The notes under the pieces: model-generated
Databases searched by the model: none
Seen by the model: the letters and a program-made list of their open reading frames with translations, nothing else
Told to the model about the DNA's origin: nothing
Source: Bacillus haynesii
GTDB lineage: Bacteria > Bacillota > Bacilli > Bacillales > Bacillaceae
NCBI RefSeq assembly: GCF_001969855.1
Contig: NZ_MRBL01000010.1
Location: 1 to 64,000, forward strand
Reading direction: 5' to 3'
Length of the DNA stretch: 64,000 bases
In this document: positions 35,061 to 42,673 of the stretch, in pieces
How positions within the stretch are numbered: position 1 is the first letter of the stretch
Layout: each line of letters begins with the position of its first letter
Made by a program: the position numbers and the translations under genes

Positions 35061-36314
35061 TTACATTTTAAAACTTTCTTCTTTACCCCTTATCATGTCT
35101 GAACGATTGGTTTTACTTAGTTTCGTAAGAGTTAATATCGCAATGCCAGCTAAAATTTCAATCAATCCCCCGACAGCGATTACTTTTCCTGCACCAAAGA
35201 CAGCTGCTGCATAGCCGCTAATTAAAGCCCCTAATGGTACCATCACATGAGAGATCATTCTAATAACAGCAAATACTTGTGGCTGATCTTCATCTGCAAC
35301 TGAGGTTTGAATAATGGTGTGTTCAGGCACATTTATAGCACTGATTGTTGCCCCCAAAACAAATGCTGCGAAAAGAAGTAGCAACAAGACTGAATTCATT
35401 CCTGTAATGAAAAGTGCGATTCCTTCTATAATTCCAGCGGAGACAAACAATAGTCCGTATCGGTTCACTCTCACTTTAGTTAAGATAAATCCCATTAAAA
35501 AGGCTCCGGTAGCTGTTGCTACTCTTATGAAAGAATGAATGACCGAACCGCCGCCTAAATCTTCTGAAAGATAGATAGCTGAAAGCGCCTCCCAAGGAGC
35601 TGAACCAATGTTCAACAAAATGCAGTATACGGCTAGAGGAAGCAAAATATGATGTTTTCGAACAAGTATAAAACCTCTTTTTAGCTTTTTGAAATATGCG
35701 CCTTTTGGTTTCTGTTCCTGAGCCCCTTCTTCTTTTAAGCTGTATTTAATACAGAGAACTAAACAGGCTGAAGCGATGTAAAATGGAAATATAATAAGCA
35801 TTGTATAAGCAGCACCTATTACGGCAATCAATATACCGCAAATCATTAACGAGACCAATTTTACAATTTGGGCTGAAGATTCTATAGTGGCATTAGCTTT
35901 TTGAATAAGTTTGTTCTTAACAATTTGCGGAATCATGGAAATGGATGCAGGATCATAAGAAGCCCCTGTTGCCGAATGTATCAGCATTAGTGAAATAATG
36001 AACCATAATGGTGAAAATCCACTAAAATAAAAAATTGGAATGATCAGCATCAATGAAGCCCTTGTTATATCTGCGGAGAACATCCAGAACTTAAGAGTTT
36101 TTGGCTTCATAAAAGGTGAAATCAACGGTGCTATTAAAGCTTGTGGAAGAAGGGTGACAGCTATTAGCAAACCTGTTCCGACAGCCCCTTTTCCATCTAA
36201 AATGAGAAACCACAAAATAGAAGTAAAAGCAAAGCTGTCTGCGGTAATTTTCACCATTTTAGAGACAAACAGAAAGGAAAAATTTCTTTGCCACACAGTG
36301 GAGCCACTATTCAT
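35061..36314 (-). CDS. MFS transporter
   Basis: A 417-aa major facilitator with about 12 transmembrane helices. Opening NFSFLFVSKMVKITADSFAF and helix 2-3 region LPQALIAPLISPFMKPKTLK are characteristic of small drug/macrolide-type MFS exporters. Cargo unknown. It is 98 bp upstream of the rap gene on the same strand and could be co-transcribed. Confidence 0.87.
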   Translation of the reverse strand: MNSGSTVWQRNFSFLFVSKMVKITADSFAFTSILWFLILDGKGAVGTGLLIAVTLLPQALIAPLISPFMKPKTLKFWMFSADITRASLMLIIPIFYFSGFSPLWFIISLMLIHSATGASYDPASISMIPQIVKNKLIQKANATIESSAQIVKLVSLMICGILIAVIGAAYTMLIIFPFYIASACLVLCIKYSLKEEGAQEQKPKGAYFKKLKRGFILVRKHHILLPLAVYCILLNIGSAPWEALSAIYLSEDLGGGSVIHSFIRVATATGAFLMGFILTKVRVNRYGLLFVSAGIIEGIALFITGMNSVLLLLLFAAFVLGATISAINVPEHTIIQTSVADEDQPQVFAVIRMISHVMVPLGALISGYAAAVFGAGKVIAVGGLIEILAGIAILTLTKLSKTNRSDMIRGKEESFKM

Positions 36315-36471
36315 TCCTCAAAAAATCCCCCTTACAAAAATCCCTCATTTTTACAGGGTCTCACCAAAGCATATCCTATATTTGGTTTCTTGGTCAATGT
36401 AGGAGAGGAATAATTTAAGACACATTAAGGTAAAAAAGGGATTTCACAATCATTTGTTCCCCTTCTAAAAC

Positions 36472-36503
36472 AAAAACCCCACCCTTTTTAAAGGTGAGGT
36501 TTT
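36472..36503 (-). terminator. Terminator of the SUKH immunity gene
   Basis: Minus-strand stem CCTCACC / GGTGGGG with a 9-nt loop followed by TTTTTG, about 35 bp past the stop codon. Confidence 0.8.
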
Positions 36504-36537
36504 AAATCTTGACTTCTCCGTTCCAGGTTACTTTTCC

Positions 36538-36957
36538 TTACCAGTTATCTATTGCTTCTTGAAAACTGTCTTGTAAATACTCATCAAAACTAGAATATCT
36601 TTCAATCTCCTTTTTGCTTATGTCATCCCATCTTATTACACAGTGATTTTCTTCAGTATTGAGACAATAAACAAATTCGTCCACATTTTCAATAACTAAG
36701 TATTTATCAGGCAAACCAAAATCTCTAAATCTTTCAGTAACATCAACTACTGAGACATACCCATTTCCCTCTACTCCTAAGACTTCAACTCCACATATTC
36801 CTCCTGAGCCATATGCTTTAACAAACTCTTTATATTGCCTTGGAAATTTGCACCCCAGTTTTTCTTCAGCCCTCGAAATATCTTCTTCGGGTACTGCTCC
36901 GAAAAAATCACCTTTTTCTACATATTCATTTATCATCATTGCAATTTGAGCATTCAT
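36538..36957 (-). CDS. SMI1/KNR4 (SUKH) immunity protein
   Basis: A 139-aa SUKH-superfamily protein: N-terminal helix, EEDISRAEEKLGCKFPRQYK (typical 'LP..Y..F' turn), GSGGICGVEVLGV strand and DEYLQDSF near the end. YobK-like: in B. subtilis such proteins neutralise LXG RNase toxins. It starts on the TAATG overlap with the truncated LXG gene, so it is its immunity partner. Confidence 0.9.
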   Translation of the reverse strand: MNAQIAMMINEYVEKGDFFGAVPEEDISRAEEKLGCKFPRQYKEFVKAYGSGGICGVEVLGVEGNGYVSVVDVTERFRDFGLPDKYLVIENVDEFVYCLNTEENHCVIRWDDISKKEIERYSSFDEYLQDSFQEAIDNW

Positions 36958-37382
36958 TACATATATTTAACTGAACCTAAAAATTCAAGTTCACCATCAC
37001 CAATAGATAACTTCTTTTTGACACCTATATAGTTGAAATTATATAAGAGGGCATTTAAGCCATTCTCCAGTTCGTGTTCAAGAAAGGATTGTGAAATAAA
37101 TCCGTTGTGGTTTGGTTCCAGAGAATTCAGCGCGCTTTTCATTTTCTTCAGCGTGGAACTGTATTCCTCTATAAAAGTATCATAGAATTGTAGAAAAGGG
37201 GTGTGACATTCTTTATAAAATGCACGAATGGCGTCTCCGCCTTTTCCTTTTAAGGCATCATTAAGTGATGCGATCTCCTCAACGGCTTTTTTGACTTGAA
37301 CAAATTCGTCTGATTGATGTTTTAATTGTTCCAGCGTTTGATCAATGGCTTTTTGCAACGCCTGAACATCCAGAGTCTTCAT
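36957..37382 (-). pseudogene. LXG toxin with most of its body deleted
   Basis: About 141 aa from ATG 37382 (GGAGAG upstream; the frame is open further back but without signals). Residues 1 to about 112 are a clear LXG N-terminus: MKTLDVQALQKAIDQTLEQL, LKGKGGDAIRAFYKECHTPF and LEPNHNGFISQSFLEHELEN, the secretion/delivery domain of YobL/YxiD-type polymorphic toxins. It then jumps to a 30-residue tail (LLYNFNYIGVKKKLSIGDGE). The 400 or so residues normally between are missing, so it is probably an inactive relic left with its immunity gene. Confidence 0.78.
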
Positions 37383-37576
37383 GGCACTCTCCTCTAATAC
37401 TAAAGTTACAATCATTTTAGATTTTACCACTTTATAGAAGAAGATTGGTGAATAAATCCTGACCATCCATGAAAATGAATCCTTAGAATTAGGATAAATA
37501 ACCTAGTTGAATTCAAAAAAGACGACCAGAAACCCGACCGTCAAGTTCTATAATAATTCTCCGCTGTGTAATATCT

Positions 37577-38093
37577 TCACTCCCAAAATGGCTGCCCGTG
37601 ACACAAAACATATCGGTCTAAAAATATCTCAAAATTTAAATCAAGAGGCTTATACTCTAGACCATCCTCAAGTAAATAAAGGTAGTTGGGATCTTTATCC
37701 TTAAGCTTGTCTTTGTCAATCATTAGGTCGCACTCTTCCAACAAATGTCCAATTGGAATACCGCTAACATCCTTATAAAATTTCTCATCTTTCAGTTCTG
37801 TATCAATTTCCTTGAGGTTAATTAAATGCAGACCTCCGCCAATATTCACTCCATCTAAAAGACTATCAAAAATTCTAGCTCCATTATGTAGAGTTAAAAA
37901 TTTTATAATCACCAGGAAGAAATAATTGATGATGTGATTCGAAAGCTCGTATATCGCTTTGAGAGGCTCCGCTGTCAGAGAATGTGACAAGAGTTTCTGT
38001 AATTTCACCTTCAGAGCCAAGACTCCTAATGACTCCATTTTGATCTAATAAGCTCTTTAAACCATTCACGGTGTTCTGAACGAAACTTGTCAT
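37577..38093 (-). pseudogene. Second SUKH immunity-like gene, frameshifted
   Basis: From ATG 38093 the N-terminal half reads SSFVQ-like [20 protein letters not shown] and ends LPGDYKIF; one base out, translation resumes as [20 protein letters not shown] and continues to QPFWE at 37577. [14 protein letters not shown] is a classic SUKH core. The shift falls in an AAAATTTTT run near 37905-37913, a slippage-prone tract. Likely an orphan immunity gene; sequencing error possible. Confidence 0.75.
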
Positions 38094-38385
38094 GTGCTTC
38101 CCCTCTTATTACAGATTACTTGTTTTTCCACCAACGTGAGACTTTTTTTATGCACCTCTATTTGTAGAGGAAACAAATTGCTCGGGATTCCGTAATCATC
38201 ATAAGTTTGTCTTTTAAGGATTAAGGTTATTTTTATTAAAGGTTAGTGGTACACTGCAGCAAATCCAATAACTGCATGAAATAGCCTCCTTGCAAATCTC
38301 ACCCCGACTTTCACAGAAGGTGCAGTCTTATCCTCAAATGTTTCCTTTGAGGCACAACTAAATCGCTTCAGAAATATAATAACTT
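38094..38385. other. Intergenic stretch with one very short signalled frame
   Basis: Minus strand near 38265-38305 has an optimal AAGGAGG site 7 nt before an ATG, but the frame closes after about 13 codons (MQLLDLLQCTTNL). This could be a leader peptide or the start of a truncated gene. Nothing else is seen. Confidence 0.3.
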
Positions 38386-38562
38386 TTATTTTTTCTGTAA
38401 ATCTTTGCTTTTCACTTCCTTTAATATCTCCCTAAGCAACTGTTGGGTTTCCTCGTTTTGTTTACGATTTATCTTGTTTTCCTTTACCAATACGATCATG
38501 TAATATAAAAATAAAATGATAGCAGAAAGAATAAGCAAATTAGGCAGAAGCACACTTAACAT
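38386..38562 (-). CDS. Small membrane protein (58 aa)
   Basis: From ATG 38562 (AGGAGG 12 nt upstream) the minus strand encodes 58 residues: one transmembrane span (LPNLLILSAIILFLYYMIVL, residues about 6-25), then a charged amphipathic helix with NEETQQLLREILKEVKSKD. The pattern fits the many small DUF4083-like Bacillus membrane proteins, but the family is not certain. Good codon use and ribosome site support it. Confidence 0.6.
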   Translation of the reverse strand: MLSVLLPNLLILSAIILFLYYMIVLVKENKINRKQNEETQQLLREILKEVKSKDLQKK

Positions 38563-38779
38563 TTTTTATGTAAACCTCCTATTAAAAAAAGATGCCCGTC
38601 AAACGATATGAACACCTTTTTTCCATTGAATATCTGTTTTTAATCCCCTTGTTGCTTGAAGTGAACAGTTGCACTTTGCCGCATTTTAAAAACTTGTTTA
38701 CATAAAACGACTTCCTCAAGCAGCGGTTACTGATCACATCAATTTTTAAAATGGGGTTTATTATTTCTTCAAATTTTGA

Positions 38780-38810
38780 CAAAAAAAGGGCAGGTCTTGT
38801 TGAAACCTGC
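38780..38810 (-). terminator. Terminator of the DUF2243 gene
   Basis: Minus-strand stem GCAGGT / ACCTGC with a 9-nt loop, then CC and seven T residues, 38 bp past the stop codon. Confidence 0.85.
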
Positions 38811-38873
38811 GCTTTCCCGAGAAATAATTGTGTGGACAAACTAATTTTTATTTCTGTTTTCCTTTTCGGTAGA
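38788..38873 (-). repeat. Direct repeat copy B: native 3' end of the DUF2243 gene and its terminator
   Basis: Partner of copy A at 22810-22928, same orientation. The 39-bp first block is identical; the second block covers the last codons of the DUF2243 gene and differs by about four substitutions and one indel. The two copies bracket 16 kb that includes the urease, rap-phr and LXG loci. Confidence 0.8.
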
Positions 38874-39282
38874 TCAGCCACCCGGCCAAAATAATCAACA
38901 GGCCCGATGCGTCATAAGCAAGGTCGAATAAGAGGCTGTTCGGGCTTAGCGGGTTGACGTGGTGAATCTGAAGAAGATGATGATTGATGATGCCCTCAAG
39001 GAAGTTAAACCAGCCCGCTCCAAGCAAAGAGGCTCCCCAAAAGATGTGCTGCGGCCGGCTGCTGCCCAGTTCACCCCTGTTCCACAGCAGGATTCCGCCG
39101 ATGAAAAGAATAACGAGCGAAAACAGATGGAACAGTCCGTCGCTCATAATTTGGTGAGAGCGGTCTGTGTCCATGTACACGCTGTGCCATTGAAGCAATT
39201 GATGAAAGATGATGCCGTCGATCATGGCGATGATGCCGACGCCGAACAGAAAAGGTCCCCAAAACGCTTTTTTGTTTTTCAT
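38848..39282 (-). CDS. DUF2243 membrane protein
   Basis: A 144-aa protein with four transmembrane helices. DUF2243 motifs: DGIIFHQLLQWHSVY in helix 1 and its echo EGIINHHLLQIHHV in helix 3, which place histidines at the membrane surface and suggest a metal- or haem-linked role (inference). Function unknown. Followed by a terminator duplicated elsewhere in the window. Confidence 0.88.
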   Translation of the reverse strand: MKNKKAFWGPFLFGVGIIAMIDGIIFHQLLQWHSVYMDTDRSHQIMSDGLFHLFSLVILFIGGILLWNRGELGSSRPQHIFWGASLLGAGWFNFLEGIINHHLLQIHHVNPLSPNSLLFDLAYDASGLLIILAGWLIYRKGKQK

Positions 39283-39406
39283 ATGATTTGGCCTCCTTCA
39301 CATGCTAATCAGTTATGTACCCGCCGGTTAAAAAGATCAAACCGGTTATGTTTACATTCTCTCCCGAAAGCAATTATCCTCTTTTTACCATAGATGTATT
39401 GAAAAG

Positions 39407-39456
39407 AAAAAGCTGATCCGAAAAGGTTACTTACTTCCTTTCAGACCAGCTTTTTT
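39407..39456 (-). terminator. Terminator of the hydantoinase operon
   Basis: Minus-strand AAAAAGCTG ... GGTC ... GATCAGCTTTTT: a long interrupted stem with A and T tracts on either side, directly before the hyuB stop codon. Confidence 0.8.
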
Positions 39457-39458
39457 AT

Positions 39459-41198
39459 TTATGAAAGGCGGGAAGTCCGCACACGTTTCGTTTCCATTTC
39501 GTTAATGGTAAGTGTCTCAGGGTCAATCACGACACCGTAATCTTGCAATGCTGATTCAATGCTGACAAACTCGTTTAAGACGTCGTCCAGAACCTTTTCC
39601 GGTTCACGTTCCAGCGGATTCCCCCAGCCTCCGCCGCCTGCACGGTAAAATTGGATGATGCCGCCCGCAGGCATTTTGACTTCAAAAGCCGTTTCATCGA
39701 TTTCTCTGGCTTCGTCTGTTCCATACCCGACGATCACCTTGTTGCTTGGTGCATCGCCAGCTCCGCAGAAGCCTTTTGTTGTATTTCGGACCCCTGCCAT
39801 CATGACGCTTGTGCGGCTTTCCTTTAAGTGCTGGATCTGAACATCCAACCCGGGTGTGCCTCTCCATCGGCCCGTACCCGTAAAATCGCTCGTATATTCA
39901 TGCTTTAATACACGGCTCGGGTATTGAACTTCAGTCATTTCAATAGATGGAAGAATAACTCCTGTCATAACAGGAGGATAAAGTCCCCATCCGTCCGTTT
40001 CGTATGCAGCTCCCGCACCACCGGTATAGCCGTAAAAATTCAGATTCACCCACGGCTTGCCGTCATCGTATTTTCCGTGAGAATAGGCGAGAGGAAGCTT
40101 ATGGGCGTTCACTCCGACGCGTTTTGGCGCACATTGGGAAATGGCCTGAAGAACAGCCTCGGCTATTTCTGCTCCTACGCACGCAGTCGCGTGTCCGCAC
40201 GGTGCCGGCAGCTGCGGGTTCACAACTGTTCCTAAAGGCGCGGTTACTGTTACCGGATTCATATATCCTTCATTGATCGGGATATCCTCATCACAGCAAG
40301 TCGAAATACCGACAAAAGCAAACGAAGTCGTATTTGAGAGCGGGCTGTTGATGAAGCCCTTTACTTGCGGGGATGAGCCGGTAAAGTCAATGTGAAGATC
40401 GCTGCCTTTGACGGTCACCGTTGCGCGAACCTTAATATCGCGATTGCCTTGAAAGTCGTGATCAGCAAATGTTTCACCGACATAGGTGCCGTCCGGCCAG
40501 CTAGTGATTTCATCGCGCACCCTGTTTTCTGTATATTGAATTCGGTTGTCAATGGCCGTAATCACCTTCTCGGCGCCATACTTATCAAGCATCGTCTGGA
40601 TTCGGGAAGCAGCGACCTTGCACGCCCCGATCATCGCATTTAAGTCACCTTCAAGCCAATGGGAAAGCCGGTTGTTTGCAACGATTAAATCGAATACATC
40701 CCTGCGCTTTTCTCCCCGCTCATAGATTTTTAACGGCGGAATCCGCAACCCGTCATGCCAAATGTCTTTTGAGCGCGGATTGTACCCTCCGGCAACCGGA
40801 CCTCCATTATCGGCCATATGGCTTCGGACGGCAGGGAGCAGGATCGGCTTGCGATTATAAAAAACCGGCATGACGATCGTCCAGTCAAGGCTGTGCGAAC
40901 CCCCATGATACGGATCATTCACCAGGAGAATATCTCCGGGGTGAAGATCATACCGAAAGGCGTCCAATAAATGGTCAACTGCGCCTACTACCGCATAAAG
41001 ATGCAGCGTACAGCCGGGGGCTTGCGCGACCAGGTGCGATTTTTTGCCGGAAAGGTCAAAGACGCCGGTCGTAAAATCATGCGCTTCGTTAAACAATGGT
41101 GAACGGGCCGTTCTCGTGACAGTGGCGCTCATTTCCCTGGCAACCGCATCAAGAGAACCGCCGACCACCTGTGATAGGATAAAGTCCTGATTGATCAT
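39459..41198 (-). CDS. hyuB: Hydantoinase B / oxoprolinase-type subunit (catalytic, HyuB1)
   Basis: A 579-aa HyuB-family protein. The putative metal-site motifs are intact: VNDPYHGGSHSLDWTIV near residue 93-109 and LPAVRSHMADNGGPVAGGYN near 121-140. GGAGAAYETDGW and the glycine-rich C-terminal GGIIQFYRAGGGGWGNPL are family hallmarks. Together with HyuA it would hydrolyse a five-membered cyclic amide such as a hydantoin or 5-oxoproline at the cost of ATP. Overlaps the next gene by 4 bp. Confidence 0.9.
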   Translation of the reverse strand: MINQDFILSQVVGGSLDAVAREMSATVTRTARSPLFNEAHDFTTGVFDLSGKKSHLVAQAPGCTLHLYAVVGAVDHLLDAFRYDLHPGDILLVNDPYHGGSHSLDWTIVMPVFYNRKPILLPAVRSHMADNGGPVAGGYNPRSKDIWHDGLRIPPLKIYERGEKRRDVFDLIVANNRLSHWLEGDLNAMIGACKVAASRIQTMLDKYGAEKVITAIDNRIQYTENRVRDEITSWPDGTYVGETFADHDFQGNRDIKVRATVTVKGSDLHIDFTGSSPQVKGFINSPLSNTTSFAFVGISTCCDEDIPINEGYMNPVTVTAPLGTVVNPQLPAPCGHATACVGAEIAEAVLQAISQCAPKRVGVNAHKLPLAYSHGKYDDGKPWVNLNFYGYTGGAGAAYETDGWGLYPPVMTGVILPSIEMTEVQYPSRVLKHEYTSDFTGTGRWRGTPGLDVQIQHLKESRTSVMMAGVRNTTKGFCGAGDAPSNKVIVGYGTDEAREIDETAFEVKMPAGGIIQFYRAGGGGWGNPLEREPEKVLDDVLNEFVSIESALQDYGVVIDPETLTINEMETKRVRTSRLS

Positions 41199-42673
41199 AG
41201 CTGCTCCTCCTTTTGAGAGTACGTAAAGACGAGGAGGTCGCCTTTTTTCACATGTTGGTTTACCGTGCTTTCATAAAAGGTTTCATCATGGTCTCCCGTT
41301 CTTGACAGAGACCCGTATTCTCCCCTTTCACTAAAAGGCAGAAGAAGATTGAAATAAATATCGTCCTCCTCGTTAAGCAGAGACACTTTCATTTCCTCCC
41401 CGTTGTCCGTCCACTCCCGGGAAACCATTTTAAAACCGTGGTAAAGCTCCAATTCCTCTGCAGAGACAAGCATCCGTTGACCAAATAAAGCAGGCGGTCC
41501 GAAGCCTTTTGAAGCTGAAGGATACCCGGGCGCCAGAACAATTGATTTCGTTTCCGCTTCTGTGCCAAGCTCCGGATAAAAAACGGCCTGCGGACCTGTC
41601 CCGTATATCGGCGGAAATTCTTCATTTGTTCCTTGTCCGCTTTGAATGGCTTTATATACCGCTTCAGCGACGAAATGTCCGGTAATGCTTGGAGCTAATG
41701 CTGTAGCTGCAGGAAATTCCGGATCCAGAATCGTTCCCAGCCTCGTCTTCGTTTGAAAAGGTTGAAGCGTTCCTTCATTGATCGGTATTTCATCGGCAAT
41801 CCTTGCCAGGAACGGCCAAACGGCAAATGCCTTCGTTAAAGCAGCAGGTGCATTAACCGGCTTTACGGACTGCTCTGACGATCTGCTCAAATCGATTTCA
41901 ACCGCATCGTCCTTCTTTGAGATTTGCACATGAATCGTACTCTTGTTTCCTTTGGTAACTTCAAACTCCTGAACAGCGCTCATTTCTGTTTCAGGCAGGA
42001 GAGAGACATGATGTTCAACCCTTTTTTGGCTGTATTCAAACATGCTTTCGATCGATTCGGTCACTGTTTTTTGGCCATAGCTGCCAAGAAACGTTTTCAA
42101 TTGCTGTTTGGCTCCATGCAAACATGTGTACATGGCTTCCAAATCCGCTTTAAAAGAAGCCGGCACCCGGCTGTTTGATAATAAGAAACGAAGAATATCA
42201 GTCTGCAGAACGCCTTGCTTATAAAGCTTTACCGGCGTAATTCTGATATTTTCCTGCCATACTTCAAATGCATCGGGATGGAAGCCGCCCGGATACTCGC
42301 CGGCCAAATCGATCATCTGAGCGCGGATAGCGGGGAAGAGTACGAGCTCCCCTTCAAGAAATAGCGGCGCCGCCATGGTGAGCGACTGTCCTTTCGTTCC
42401 GCCGCTGTATGGATCTGCGACCAGCAACACATCTCCATCTGCGATATCAAATGAAAAATAGTCGAACAGATTGTCCACGCTTTCTTTTAAGGCAAACAAA
42501 TGTTCAGGCTCATATTGATGTTGAACCGCGATTTTCAGCTCATTCGTAAAAATCGCTGTAGCAAATGCCCGGTCTTGCGAAAGCAAAGGAGAACGGGAGA
42601 TTCGCTGCAAATTATCCCCGACTTCTCTGCCGATCGATTGCAGCTTGCGATAAAGAATTTGAGCTTGGATCAT
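41195..42673 (-). CDS. Second HyuB-like subunit with altered active-site motifs (HyuB2)
   Basis: A 492-aa HyuB homologue, shorter and more diverged. Equivalent positions of the two putative metal motifs read VADPYSGGTKGQSLTMA and FPAIRAQMIDLAGEYPGGFH, so His is replaced by Lys in the first and by Gln in the second. It keeps FPAATALAPSITGHFVAEA-like family features. Inferred to be a structural or regulatory partner of HyuB1. ATGA overlap with hyuA and hyuB shows tight coupling. Confidence 0.85.
   Translation of the reverse strand: MIQAQILYRKLQSIGREVGDNLQRISRSPLLSQDRAFATAIFTNELKIAVQHQYEPEHLFALKESVDNLFDYFSFDIADGDVLLVADPYSGGTKGQSLTMAAPLFLEGELVLFPAIRAQMIDLAGEYPGGFHPDAFEVWQENIRITPVKLYKQGVLQTDILRFLLSNSRVPASFKADLEAMYTCLHGAKQQLKTFLGSYGQKTVTESIESMFEYSQKRVEHHVSLLPETEMSAVQEFEVTKGNKSTIHVQISKKDDAVEIDLSRSSEQSVKPVNAPAALTKAFAVWPFLARIADEIPINEGTLQPFQTKTRLGTILDPEFPAATALAPSITGHFVAEAVYKAIQSGQGTNEEFPPIYGTGPQAVFYPELGTEAETKSIVLAPGYPSASKGFGPPALFGQRMLVSAEELELYHGFKMVSREWTDNGEEMKVSLLNEEDDIYFNLLLPFSERGEYGSLSRTGDHDETFYESTVNQHVKKGDLLVFTYSQKEEQL

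Noticed and set aside
38582-38881. 99-codon minus-strand frame overlapping the DUF2243 gene end
   Set aside because: It starts inside the last codons of DUF2243 in another frame and runs through that gene's terminator, so it is most likely fortuitous.
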